Shown here in pieces: positions 5,647-13,451 of a stretch of DNA of 52,165 nt. Position 1 is the stretch's first letter. Every line of letters starts with the position of its first letter. A program made the translations under genes and the position numbers. The notes below the pieces were generated by a model. That model saw nothing but the letters and a program-made list of their open reading frames with translations, was not told the origin of the DNA and did not search any database. The DNA comes from a virus, in the IMG/VR virus record IMGVR_UViG_3300032053_000109, positions 1 through 52,165 of that record; one strand, 5' to 3'.

Positions 5647-5711
5647 GGGGTCTATAATCATCACATCAGTCCCTATCAATCTCCCATCCTAATTATAGGT
5701 TCTAAGGCTAC

Positions 5712-6386
5712 CTATTCTATATCATCTCCGGTGTAACTATCAACCTTAGTTTTACTAAGTAAACACCTACCAAGTCTCTCCAGCTTTCCATTTTCTTCTT
5801 CCCATGTAACCATGGCACTTTTTATCTCCTCTTTTGCAGATTTTGTTAGCTTACATTCCTGAGGTCGATTATCCTTCATCTTTTGTTTCATGGAAGCTTC
5901 TCGGTTCTCATTTTTTTCAGAAGCTCCCCCTCCTCCACCTCTCCTTAGTTCATCCTTATAAACTGCTAACCAATCAGAAAATCCTGCCTGTTCTAGCTCT
6001 ATTTCCAATTTTGAAAGTTCATCCCTCTTCTCTTCTCTCTTTGTAGCATCCAGTAAATCTATATTTTTGAGAATCATATACCATTGTTTGATATCCTTAA
6101 GTAAAGACCAACATCCTTTAGCTTTTATTTTTTTCATATCAGAGACAGAAAGAACTTGTCTAGGTTTTTGAACAAAATAGAATGCAGCCAGTGCGGTGCA
6201 TTCGTAATAGTTAGTATTTCCGATAAAAGCCTTCTTTACGCAGAGTTCGCAGTCAGACCCCATTAGGTCAATCAGTCTCTTACCCTTTGAAACATCAATT
6301 TTTGATATTTCCAGTTTCTCACTTTTAATCTTATTATTGTAAACTTTTGTTGCGTTAGCTGTTACGGCGTTATGTGCATATCTCAT
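5712..6386 (-). CDS. Hypothetical protein, 224 aa
   Basis: I do not recognise this protein. It starts MRYAHNAVTANATKVYNNK behind GGAGGTATTCAA. The N-terminal half has four Cys (SDCELCVKKAF, YYECTALAAF, KGCWSLL) that might bind metal. The middle is helical (KREEKRDELSKLEIELEQAG), with a glycine run (GGGGG) at about residue 151 and a charged C-terminal tail (KLTKSAKEEIKSAMVTWEEE). The poly-Gly linker separates two probable domains. Its place between a terminator and the repeat region suggests a short operon with the genes near 7.4 kb or its own promoter. Confidence 0.5.
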   Translation of the reverse strand: MRYAHNAVTANATKVYNNKIKSEKLEISKIDVSKGKRLIDLMGSDCELCVKKAFIGNTNYYECTALAAFYFVQKPRQVLSVSDMKKIKAKGCWSLLKDIKQWYMILKNIDLLDATKREEKRDELSKLEIELEQAGFSDWLAVYKDELRRGGGGGASEKNENREASMKQKMKDNRPQECKLTKSAKEEIKSAMVTWEEENGKLERLGRCLLSKTKVDSYTGDDIE

Positions 6387-6587
6387 TTGAATACCTCCAG
6401 TAAATTTTTTTATTTAAAATCTATAATTATCAATCTCTCTACGGTATTTTTAATTCTTCCAAAACTTTAGCCCTTTTGAACTACCTGGCAATATATCCGT
6501 AAATATATATATAATATATATACGGAATTTGCCAGTGTCCAAAGGCTGCTTTTTTCATTTATTTGCCACCAAATTTTGACATTTTTA

Positions 6588-6936
6588 GCGAAAGGCTTGG
6601 TACGGGTTTGGGCGGTGGGGTGGCAACTAAAGTGGCAACTTTTTGATTTTAGTTGCCACTTGAAGGCAATGTATTGATTCTGAGTTTGGGCCGTTGGGTG
6701 GCAACATGATAATAAGTTTACTTTCCTATTTTTACAGGCATTCGCCAATTGGAAATTCCTAATATTATTGAAACTTTGAATCTCTGCGGACTCGAGGTTT
6801 GACGGCGGCGTACTCACTGTGAATATGGCCGCGGTTTTCATTTCGCTAAGTGGCAACTTAAGTGGCAACTTTTTCGCGGAAGTTGCCACTAACCAGAGAA
6901 AGTCTTGATACGGGTTAGGTCGGACGGGTGGCAACT
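6588..6936. repeat. Iteron-like block of GTGGCAAC repeats and hairpins
   Basis: The 8-mer GTGGCAAC occurs six times on the plus strand (6620, 6632, 6698, 6850, 6862, 6928) and twice inverted (6652, 6882). Two strong hairpins result: AAGTGGCAACT/AGTTGCCACTT (6630-6661, 11-base stem) and AGTGGCAACT/AGTTGCCACT (6861-6890, 10-base stem). A unit of about 41 bases ending in GGGTGGCAAC recurs imperfectly three times (6588-6628, about 6664-6706, 6896-6936), the outer two being closest. Local GC is higher than in the flanks. A minus-strand open frame crosses the block (6467-7057), but the repeats fall in different frames and its protein looks like no family, so I treat the block as non-coding. A replication origin, partition site or regulator-binding array are the main options. 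Confidence 0.65.
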
Positions 6937-7069
6937 GATTTTTAAAAATCTTATTACAGCTCGGTTTACAATTTATGGTGCGGTTTACAAATTTAGGAAA
7001 GATTTCCATATTTCTTGGATTTTTGAAGTTTACATAATAACCAACCATGTTGTTCATCTCCTCTTTTTA

Positions 7070-7372
7070 TTAGTTCAAATTTTCATCTCCCCGAGTCATT
7101 TCATCTGAAATATGTTCTAAAATTTCATGTTCTTTACACCATTCGATTAGGTCGGGTCCGCTGAGTAGGTTGGACCTTACACAGGAAAGTTGGTTGATAA
7201 ATCGGGTTACAAATTTTTTCATTCGGTCTTTTCCAAACCCAAATTGCGAGTTAAGTGATAATGATGCTAAGGCCAAGAAAATATACATATTCTCTCGAGT
7301 TATCTTTTTGTCATGGTCCTTAGCCTCTAATACTTCCTTCTTAATGTGTTTTCTTTTGCTCCTTGATCCCAT
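7070..7372 (-). CDS. Conserved phage hypothetical protein, 100 aa
   Basis: A basic N-terminus (MGSRSKRKHIKKEVLEAKD) is followed by a helical domain (NMYIFLALASLSLNSQFG), then FGKDRMKKFVTRFINQLSC and a C-terminal 'IEWCKEHEILEHI'. The 'FG.GKdR..rF' segment resembles small proteins that recur in Firmicutes phages next to primase genes; the function is unknown. The start is supported by AAAGGAGCTGATACAA. It overlaps the 39-residue membrane protein gene, whose frame continues through this start. Confidence 0.6.
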   Translation of the reverse strand: MGSRSKRKHIKKEVLEAKDHDKKITRENMYIFLALASLSLNSQFGFGKDRMKKFVTRFINQLSCVRSNLLSGPDLIEWCKEHEILEHISDEMTRGDENLN

Positions 7373-7460
7373 TTGTATCAGCTCCTTTGTTATTTGTTAT
7401 TTGTTTTCCTACGTTATACCATATAATTGCGATAAATATTGTATATACTAATAATCTCAT
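7341..7460 (-). CDS. Tiny membrane protein, 39 aa, overlapping the next gene
   Basis: The frame starts at ATG 7460-7458 behind AAAAAGGAGCTGTGATACAA and ends in TAA at 7343-7341. The protein has a hydrophobic helix (LLVYTIFIAIIWYNVG) at about residues 3-18 and a polar tail. Its last 32 bases overlap the start of the 100-residue gene in another frame. The near-identical leaders of the two genes (AAAGGAGCTG-TGATACAAATG and AAAGGAGCTGATACAAATG) suggest a local duplication or selection for the same translation rate. Confidence 0.45.
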   Translation of the reverse strand: MRLLVYTIFIAIIWYNVGKQITNNKGADTNGIKEQKKTH

Positions 7461-7479
7461 TTGTATCACAGCTCCTTTT

Positions 7480-9369
7480 TTATCTTAATGTTATTTTGCC
7501 CGTATCATCTACTTGCTTTAGTTTATCCGGATGCCTATCCATTAGAGTTTTTAAGGCCTGGCGAGATATTTTAAGCTCTGAAGCCATATTCCTTAAACTT
7601 AAACCCGTTGGGTACATACTTAGTAAATCTAATAACTGTGTAAAAAGAGATCCCTGAGCCTTACCCTCTATTATTTTTGGTTCATATAATAGGTCTCCAG
7701 CATTACCCATCTTTATGGTTAGTTCTACCTTAGAAAGTATTCCTGCTCCTCGATGTTCTCTTTCTATCTCTATCTTGGCTTGGTTCTCGTCAAGTCCATC
7801 TTCCTCTACATTGTGTAAATATAAAGCGGATTCATTCCATCCATGCAAGGTAGTAGAACCCAGCATCCTTTGACCTCCCCTACTACTTGTTCCACTTTTA
7901 TTCCAGTGATGAACCAATAGTAAAGAGGTATTAAATTTGTTCTTAACCTCCAGAAGCTGTTGTAACACAGGATTTAGGTCTTTCGCTGAGTTGAGGTCTC
8001 CTGAAAACATTAGATATAGAGGGTCCATAATAACCATGAGAGGTCTTATCTCCTCAATTTGATTCTCCAAATCCTGTAAAGCCAAGGGATCATCGAAGTT
8101 GAATCCTTTTACATTTTGAAAATAGATTGGAATATCCAACTTACGTTTATCACCACTTAGCAAACCCTTATGAGCCATAATCTTAATACTACGGTCTTTC
8201 ATAATCCATTCAGAATTCTCATTCTGTATAAATAACACAGGTCCTTGCTCCATGACGGGGTACCTTCCTAGAAATGGAAGTCCTGTGGCTATTGATATTG
8301 CCATATCATGTGCGAGAGTAGATTTGAAGGTTTTAGGTTCTCCTGATACCATTCCATGACTACCCTGTAACCACATATCTTCTATTAACCATCCAGGTTT
8401 TGAGGCCTTACTATTCATTAGGTCAATGAAAGATATCCACCTTGGTACTTCGGGTTCATCAGGTTCCTCAGATTCTTCCTCTGGTTGAGGATTATCCTCT
8501 TGATAACTTTCATATATTTTAGTTATCTCTGTAGTAATTCGCTTCCATTCATCAGACCTTCCCTTATACTTATTCCATGCGGAACCTTGTATAAGTAAAG
8601 CAATATCCTCTATAGGTATTTGTTTCTTGACCATGTCACTTTCTAGAGACCATAATACCTCGGACCTATTTCCTGGAGTAACCTTGTTATCCGAGTATTG
8701 TAAAAGCCTAGATGTTTTATTTCCTAATTGTTTTCGATATTTGGATAGCAGAGTAATGAAGTCCGTAGTGGATTTTAAAGAACTCTTATCAGTTGTTTTA
8801 TCTGGCAAACTAGTAAATTCATCTTTGGAATATACAGCGGCTCTATCCAACCATAAAAGCTTTCCTACTACCGAGGGTTCATATTTGAAATTTGAAGTTC
8901 CTGGGATTCTTAGAACCTGTGTAATATCCCATCCACCTTTGTCAGCTCCAACGTGGTAAGTAAGTTTCTTATTGATTTCCTTAAGCTCAGAGGGTTTTAT
9001 ATTCTTATCTAACCACCATATGGCCTGATACCTATTTTCTGATGATTTCCAAGCTATTGTTGGGTTAATCGTACATTCCTCAGGTTTAACAAAATCTAAA
9101 TCGGCATATAATATGTTTGAGGGTAAAGCGTGTATCTCTAATCTCTTGTTAGTACTAAATATTAGAGGACACCAATAAAGGTCGGTTTTTTCCTTTATTA
9201 TTAAGGAAGAAAGTAACTTTTCAATTTCCAATTTACCGGAGGGCCATTGAAAAGAATAATCTTTCCATTCTCCTTTGCATTTCTTACTAATAAATACGAA
9301 ACCTTTTTGCTTTTGTCTATTCCAGGTCTCAAAACAAGATTTTAATTCTTTTGAATTGGGTTTTATCAT
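7480..9369 (-). CDS. Primase-helicase (primase domain plus RecA-like AAA_25 ATPase)
   Basis: This 629-residue protein would prime and unwind DNA at the phage fork. Residues about 60-180 fit a RepB/archaeo-eukaryotic type primase: 'YADLDF' (88-93) carries the metal-binding Asp pair and 'DKGGWDITQVLRIPGTSNFK' (143-162) the distal motif. Residues about 310-560 form a RecA-like helicase: Walker A GEPKTFKST (343-351), Walker B LMVIMDPLY (444-452), then LLLVHHWNKS and a GGQRMLGS sensor segment. The C-terminal 60 residues look like a winged helix (GLSLRNMASELKISRQALKT). It lies behind the HTH gene and the promoter at 9608-9636, on the opposite strand from the polymerase operon. The start is supported by GGAGGAGTAGGG. 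Confidence 0.85.
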   Translation of the reverse strand: MIKPNSKELKSCFETWNRQKQKGFVFISKKCKGEWKDYSFQWPSGKLEIEKLLSSLIIKEKTDLYWCPLIFSTNKRLEIHALPSNILYADLDFVKPEECTINPTIAWKSSENRYQAIWWLDKNIKPSELKEINKKLTYHVGADKGGWDITQVLRIPGTSNFKYEPSVVGKLLWLDRAAVYSKDEFTSLPDKTTDKSSLKSTTDFITLLSKYRKQLGNKTSRLLQYSDNKVTPGNRSEVLWSLESDMVKKQIPIEDIALLIQGSAWNKYKGRSDEWKRITTEITKIYESYQEDNPQPEEESEEPDEPEVPRWISFIDLMNSKASKPGWLIEDMWLQGSHGMVSGEPKTFKSTLAHDMAISIATGLPFLGRYPVMEQGPVLFIQNENSEWIMKDRSIKIMAHKGLLSGDKRKLDIPIYFQNVKGFNFDDPLALQDLENQIEEIRPLMVIMDPLYLMFSGDLNSAKDLNPVLQQLLEVKNKFNTSLLLVHHWNKSGTSSRGGQRMLGSTTLHGWNESALYLHNVEEDGLDENQAKIEIEREHRGAGILSKVELTIKMGNAGDLLYEPKIIEGKAQGSLFTQLLDLLSMYPTGLSLRNMASELKISRQALKTLMDRHPDKLKQVDDTGKITLR

Positions 9370-9371
9370 CC

Positions 9372-9569
9372 CTACTCCTCCAGTCTTGAACCATGGGGTT
9401 TTTTATACCTTAGCGGCCATATAGGGGGTAAATCTAATTCAATAAATACCCAGCACCACCCTACCTTTGTACCACTGATGAATTTCTTCCTGATGGCATA
9501 GCGTACACTTTTTGGAGTTACTCCATACCTTTTGGCTACCTCATCCAAGCTTATAAATTCTACGGCCAA
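9372..9569 (-). CDS. Small HTH (excisionase/MerR-like) DNA-binding protein
   Basis: Residues 5-35 (ISLDEVAKRYGVTPKSVRYA, then IRKKFI) form a helix-turn-helix of the excisionase/MerR N-terminal type. The tail is Trp-rich (VGWCWVFIELDLPPIW). I prefer the TTG at 9569-9567, nine bases after AAGGAG; a TTG at 9578 directly abuts the ribosome binding site. It is the first gene after a strong promoter and is followed two bases later by the primase-helicase, so it may be a replication initiator accessory factor or a regulator of the divergent promoters at 9.6-9.8 kb. Confidence 0.65.
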   Translation of the reverse strand: MAVEFISLDEVAKRYGVTPKSVRYAIRKKFISGTKVGWCWVFIELDLPPIWPLRYKKPHGSRLEE

Positions 9570-9607
9570 CCTAACCAACTCCTTCTTATTAAAATAGTTA
9601 CCAGTAC

Positions 9608-9648
9608 ATTATATAAGACCCTTTTGCTTCTGTAAATAGCCAAATTCT
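9608..9648 (-). promoter_or_regulatory. Strong leftward early promoter
   Basis: On the minus strand: -35 TTTACA (9636-9631), 17-base spacer, -10 TATAAT (9613-9608), with the upstream GAGAATTTGGCTA shared with the promoter at 5511-5539. The intergenic stretch 9579-9810 is very AT-rich, has no gene, and carries divergent promoters; it is a possible control or origin region. Confidence 0.85.
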
Positions 9649-9748
9649 CCACTTTCCTAGAAGTAGCTTCCTTTAATAATACATATATTTTATAAATATT
9701 TTCAACCCATCTCAAAATATATATTTTTAGTATGGGAGAATTTTACTG

Positions 9749-9776
9749 TTTCAATTTTGCATATTTATGATATAAT
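9749..9776 (+). promoter_or_regulatory. Rightward promoter of the nucleotide/replication operon
   Basis: An extended -10 box TGATATAAT (9768-9776) is preceded by TTTCAA with a 16-base spacer. The ATG at 9811 follows a GGAGG. The same TATGATATAAT core occurs at 13411-13422, 16964-16973 and, as TATTAT, at 19891-19901. Confidence 0.75.
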
Positions 9777-9810
9777 AGTTTAGTAGGATAAAAAATATGG
9801 AGGACCTAAG

Positions 9811-10269
9811 ATGATAAAAATAATTATTGTAAGGGGGTTAAAAAGCTCCACCAAGTGTTTCACAGATGATGAACATGGAAACAAGATATTTGAAGCTTTG
9901 AAACCCCATTATGAAGAAATTTTTAAAGTTTCCTATACAGAGGCTTTTTCACCTCCAGAAGGATATCAACCCAACTTTCCTAGAAAAACCTGGTGTCCCT
10001 ACTGCTCCGCTGAAAGGAGATTCAAGAAGAACCCCATCCAAGATTGTTACATATGTTCCATCTGTGGTATTTCAGAGAGAGACTTCTGGATAAAGAAATA
10101 CAACGATATATGGAAATATGAAGCATTAGGAGGTAATACCAGAAAGGTTCGTAAGGCATTCAAATCCTTAAAAACGCAGAAGGATTCTTCTGTGGAGAAC
10201 CTTGGAACATCCAAAAGTGATAGAAGGAAACAAAGAAAAAAACTTAGAGACAGTAAGGCCAATAAATAA
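9811..10269 (+). CDS. Zinc-ribbon protein, 152 aa
   Basis: The central part (about residues 54-85) holds two Cys pairs, TWCPYCSAERRF and CYICSICGIS, the usual spacing of a zinc ribbon that binds nucleic acid or a protein partner. The C-terminal 45 residues are strongly basic (TRKVRKAFKSLKTQKD and KSDRRKQRKKLRDSKANK), as in proteins that contact DNA or RNA. It is the first gene after the rightward promoter, which fits an early regulatory or replication role. I do not recognise a named family. The start is supported by ATGGAGGACCTAAG. Confidence 0.6.
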   Translation: MIKIIIVRGLKSSTKCFTDDEHGNKIFEALKPHYEEIFKVSYTEAFSPPEGYQPNFPRKTWCPYCSAERRFKKNPIQDCYICSICGISERDFWIKKYNDIWKYEALGGNTRKVRKAFKSLKTQKDSSVENLGTSKSDRRKQRKKLRDSKANK

Positions 10270-10283
10270 AAGGAGGAAATTAT

Positions 10284-10796
10284 ATGTTCATCATTGCAGA
10301 AGGCTTTGATAATTCGGGGAAGACTACCTTATTAACCAAACTTTCTAAGGAATTAAGCATTCCCGTAACTCATTCCCCTGGACATGGAATTGATCTAAGA
10401 GAATCCTTAAGCCAGATTATTGAAGATAGTAAAAATCAGGACATGTTAAGAGATAGGATTTGTTTAGTATCGGAGGAAGTTTATGGTAAAATACTCCGAG
10501 GAAAATCCGAATTTGATTCTGATAGTAACACCTGGTGGCTCTCGTTAATAAAGGCTCAAAAACCCATATTAATATTTTGTAGGCCTCCTACTGAGAATAT
10601 AATTGGTGATATGACTGGTAGAGAACAGATGGAGGGAGTAATAACTCATTCTAGGAGTTTGCTAAGAAGATATGATGAAGTCTTTACCTATTTAAAACAA
10701 GAGTATGGAGATTCTTTAAATCTTCTTACTTATGACTATACACAGGACCCTGAAGCTACCCAAATTTTAGATGATATAAGGAGGATTAATCAATGA
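10284..10796 (+). CDS. Deoxynucleoside monophosphate (thymidylate-like) kinase
   Basis: The N-terminus has a P-loop with the thymidylate kinase signature: IIAEGFDNSGKTTLLTKL (residues 3-20). About residues 58-70 read DRICLVSEEVYGKIL, which resembles the 'DRy..S..vY' motif of thymidylate kinases, and MTGREQME at about 111-118 could be the LID region. The enzyme probably phosphorylates dTMP or another dNMP with ATP for phage DNA synthesis. It is 170 residues, slightly shorter than bacterial Tmk (about 210). It is preceded by AAAGGAGGAAATTAT and overlaps the dUTPase gene by four bases. Exact substrate preference cannot be read here. Confidence 0.75.
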   Translation: MFIIAEGFDNSGKTTLLTKLSKELSIPVTHSPGHGIDLRESLSQIIEDSKNQDMLRDRICLVSEEVYGKILRGKSEFDSDSNTWWLSLIKAQKPILIFCRPPTENIIGDMTGREQMEGVITHSRSLLRRYDEVFTYLKQEYGDSLNLLTYDYTQDPEATQILDDIRRINQ

Positions 10797-11449
10797 ATGT
10801 AAAAGATGTTGAAGAAACCATGGATGGAACTAATCAAGACCGTTTGGTATTAATTTTTAATCGTCAGAGAGAACTAATGGAAAAGTACCACCATATTGAA
10901 AAAAATCTTAGGTTAACTCCAGATTGTCCCGTAAGCCTTCATGATTCTAAGGGGCAATTACTATTAAAAGATTTTGCCTGGAGAACCACAGAAGAACTAG
11001 CCGAGGCCATAGATGCCATTGAGAATGGTGAAAGCGAAGAACATATTAAGGAAGAAGTAGCTGATGCTTTACACTTTTTAGTAGAGATGGGAATACTCTC
11101 AAATATTACTCCAGATATTCTATTAACACTTGACCCTGATGAGCTGCCACCTCATGACTATTTAGAAACCTTATTCTCCCTGTGGACCTATGAAAATAAA
11201 CTTAACTACTCGGAAGCCTTTACCCAATTTATAGTTAGGTTGGGTATGGTATGTCATACTCTAAAGAATAAACCTTGGAAACAAACTCAAATGTTAACTG
11301 ATATAAAGGAATACACTACCCGATATATTGAGACTTTCCATTACTTTATTAGGTTTTGCATCTCCATTGACCTACAACCCGAAGAATTATTTCAGCTATA
11401 TTTTAAAAAATCAAAAGTTAATGCTTTCCGTATTAGGTCGAGTTATTAG
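10793..11449 (+). CDS. dut: Dimeric (MazG-fold) dUTP diphosphatase
   Basis: The sequence fits the all-alpha dimeric dUTPase family found in phages and trypanosomatids. RQRELMEKYHHIE (about residues 25-37) is followed by LLLKDFAWRTTEELAEAIDA (57-76) with the EExxE metal site, IKEEVADALHFLVEMGIL with the second ExxD metal site, and the C-terminal YFKKSKVNAFRIRSSY. It would hydrolyse dUTP (and dUDP) to dUMP, feeding thymidylate synthesis and keeping uracil out of phage DNA. The ATG overlaps the kinase stop. Neighbouring dCMP deaminase, thymidylate-synthase-like proteins and the glycosylase-polymerase fusion support the pathway. Confidence 0.85.
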   Translation: MNVKDVEETMDGTNQDRLVLIFNRQRELMEKYHHIEKNLRLTPDCPVSLHDSKGQLLLKDFAWRTTEELAEAIDAIENGESEEHIKEEVADALHFLVEMGILSNITPDILLTLDPDELPPHDYLETLFSLWTYENKLNYSEAFTQFIVRLGMVCHTLKNKPWKQTQMLTDIKEYTTRYIETFHYFIRFCISIDLQPEELFQLYFKKSKVNAFRIRSSY

Positions 11450-11458
11450 GAGGACCCC

Positions 11459-12253
11459 ATGAACTTAAGAGAACACTGGATTAATTTCATAGAAAAAGTT
11501 TTATTCGAAGTTCCTGCAAGCCACATAGAATTCAGTGGACATAAATTCGTTGACAGTTTGATTCTTACCATTCCAGGAAAAGACTGGCAAAAGAAGGACT
11601 CTGGCTTTGATATTACTGAGTTAGGGTACGCAAGTAAAAAATCAAAGTTCAGTCAACTCAAAAGAATATATTATTCTCCTGAGAATATCTCAATGGCTAA
11701 AACTAAGATGGAAGATAGGGAGGAAAAGGATTTTACTTCCGTAAGCATTTCAACCTTGGCTGGAGCTAAAAACTCCAAAAGCCAGGGCCATTGCATCATT
11801 AGTATAATTATTAGTAAGATATTATCTACCGGGGAGGTAAATGTATCAGTATTTTATAGAAATACCGAGCTAATAAGAAAGTTTGGAGCTGATTTATTAT
11901 TCTTAAAAGAGGTTGTTATACCTGATATTCTAGGAGATATTCCTATTAAGAAGATAAGTTTCCACTTTGCAAATGCTTTCTTCTCACCCATGTTTCTTCC
12001 TGTGTTAATACCCTATATTGTAAATATACCTGCATTTCTGGGTTCAGTAAAATCATTAAACCATCCAAGAATTTGGAAAGCCTGTACTTGGGGACTTAAG
12101 ATTCCCATATTAAAGCCAGACCCTGAACATTATCAATATAGGTCTAGAAAGAACATGCATCAAATGGGTATTAATCACTATAAGAACCTGCTACCCGAGC
12201 ATTTAGAATCAATTAAGAAATATATCAAAGGTCTAGTTGAAGATATTGAATAA
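11459..12253 (+). CDS. Possible thymidylate-synthase-superfamily protein
   Basis: I recognise this only weakly. The middle carries 'SVFYRNTELIRKFGADLLFL' (about residues 128-147) and 'ISFHFANAFFSPMF' (165-178). Both resemble the phosphate-binding and nucleotide-binding parts of phage members of the thymidylate synthase superfamily, with the order strand, RNTE, FGAD, then F.fan..fs. There is no clear 'PCH' catalytic Cys, so it may be a diverged or inactive member. It sits between dUTPase and ligase in the same operon, with AGGAGGACCCC before the ATG. A structure-based search would decide. Confidence 0.4.
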   Translation: MNLREHWINFIEKVLFEVPASHIEFSGHKFVDSLILTIPGKDWQKKDSGFDITELGYASKKSKFSQLKRIYYSPENISMAKTKMEDREEKDFTSVSISTLAGAKNSKSQGHCIISIIISKILSTGEVNVSVFYRNTELIRKFGADLLFLKEVVIPDILGDIPIKKISFHFANAFFSPMFLPVLIPYIVNIPAFLGSVKSLNHPRIWKACTWGLKIPILKPDPEHYQYRSRKNMHQMGINHYKNLLPEHLESIKKYIKGLVEDIE

Positions 12254-12264
12254 GGAGGTACTAT

Positions 12265-13398
12265 ATGAAACATTTCTTCCCCATGAATCCTAAGGAGATC
12301 AAAGATATTGAGAAACTACAGGCTTTAATTAAGAACCCCAAATGGTGTATACAGCTAAAGAAAGATGGTGTTAGAGGAGAATTATATATAACATCCACAG
12401 GCAATAGGATATTTGGTAGAAACTGCGGTGTTAAAAGCCCCTTTCCTTTAGAATTAACCCATAACCTACCCACCATTGCTAGATGGAAGTTTCCTAAGCA
12501 TTTTCATGGTATTACCTTTGATGTAGAAATTTACATGCCAGGAAAGACAGCTGCAGAGATATCCGGAGCCATAAATCCCAATCGAGTTGAACCCCCTGTT
12601 AAGTATGAACCTCAAATAGAGTTTTGGTGTTTTGATATTCCTCTATATAAAGAGCAAGAAAATCCCTTTACTCAGGGAGAAAGAATTAAAATGTATGAAG
12701 CTCTCTTCAAGCCTTACAGGAATAATTTGAACCTACTACATACTCTAAGATGTATAGAAACCCTATATGAAAATAAGTCTCAATACCTTTCCAAATGGTT
12801 AGAAAGTGGGGAAGAGGGTGGAGTATTAAAGAACCTAGATAGCTTATATCTTTATTCATATGAAAAGGAGGGGAAGAGGTCCGCTGATACTTGGGTAAAA
12901 TGTAAGAAAGGGTTTGAAGATGATTATGTCATATGTGGATTCTCACCTCCAGAGCATTATTATAAGGGAGATAAACTATCCACATGGAAATACTGGGAAA
13001 CTCCTGAGGAATATTTTTATGAAGGACCTAGAAAAAATCCTCAAGATAAAGCCATTACTAAATTCCATTATCATGGTTGGATAGGAGCTTTATCCTACGG
13101 GATAGGGGTAAACCCTAAAGAACTCGATAAACATTGCAAAAAACATGGCGTTATAATACCTACTATTGAGGCTAGAGAAACTACCTTTGCTATCCTGGGT
13201 ACGGTATCAGGTATAAATGACTCACTTAGAGAGAAAATTAGTCAGAACCCCATTAAATATCTATATCAAGTAATAAAAATATCTGGGATGGAGCAATATC
13301 CAGATACTCTAGCCATTAGACATCCCAATTTGAAGGAAGTAAGATGGGACAAAAATGCTGAAAATTGTATTTTTAAATTCAAGAATAAAACTATGTAA
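12265..13398 (+). CDS. ATP-dependent DNA ligase
   Basis: The adenylation domain shows motif I as QLKKDGVRGEL, with candidate adenylated Lys32 in K-x-DG. It is followed by FDVEIYMPG (motif III region), FWCFDIPLY, GEEGGVLKNLD (motif IV) and SADTWVKCKKGFEDDYVICG (motif V). A C-terminal extension (about 240-377) probably forms the OB fold. The enzyme seals nicks using ATP during phage replication and recombination. It follows the thymidylate-synthase-like gene by 11 bases with AAGGAGGTACTAT before ATG. Its 377-residue length is typical of phage ATP ligases. Confidence 0.85.
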   Translation: MKHFFPMNPKEIKDIEKLQALIKNPKWCIQLKKDGVRGELYITSTGNRIFGRNCGVKSPFPLELTHNLPTIARWKFPKHFHGITFDVEIYMPGKTAAEISGAINPNRVEPPVKYEPQIEFWCFDIPLYKEQENPFTQGERIKMYEALFKPYRNNLNLLHTLRCIETLYENKSQYLSKWLESGEEGGVLKNLDSLYLYSYEKEGKRSADTWVKCKKGFEDDYVICGFSPPEHYYKGDKLSTWKYWETPEEYFYEGPRKNPQDKAITKFHYHGWIGALSYGIGVNPKELDKHCKKHGVIIPTIEARETTFAILGTVSGINDSLREKISQNPIKYLYQVIKISGMEQYPDTLAIRHPNLKEVRWDKNAENCIFKFKNKTM

Positions 13399-13422
13399 CT
13401 TTGGCTATAAATATGATATAAT
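13394..13422 (+). promoter_or_regulatory. Extended -10 promoter
   Basis: TGATATAAT (13414-13422) lies 29 bases before the ATG of the thymidylate synthase-like gene. A poor -35 (TGTAAC, 17-base spacer) suggests reliance on the extended -10. Confidence 0.6.
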
Positions 13423-13451
13423 AAAGTTATTAAATATAAGGAGGACAGACA

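Noticed and set aside
5650-5700. Hammerhead-like ACTGATGTGATGA on the minus strand
   Set aside because: The core reads CUGAUGU, not CUGAUGA, and no matching GAAA and stem arrangement was found around it.
6467-7057. A 196-codon minus-strand frame across the repeat block
   Set aside because: Its repeats lie in different frames (QLPPVRPNPYQDF in one, CHPTAQTQNQY and CHPTAQTRTKPF in another), the composition is odd, and there is no family match I recognise. The repeats are better explained as DNA or RNA sites. A short MNNMVGYYVNF start behind AGGAGATG keeps a small chance open.
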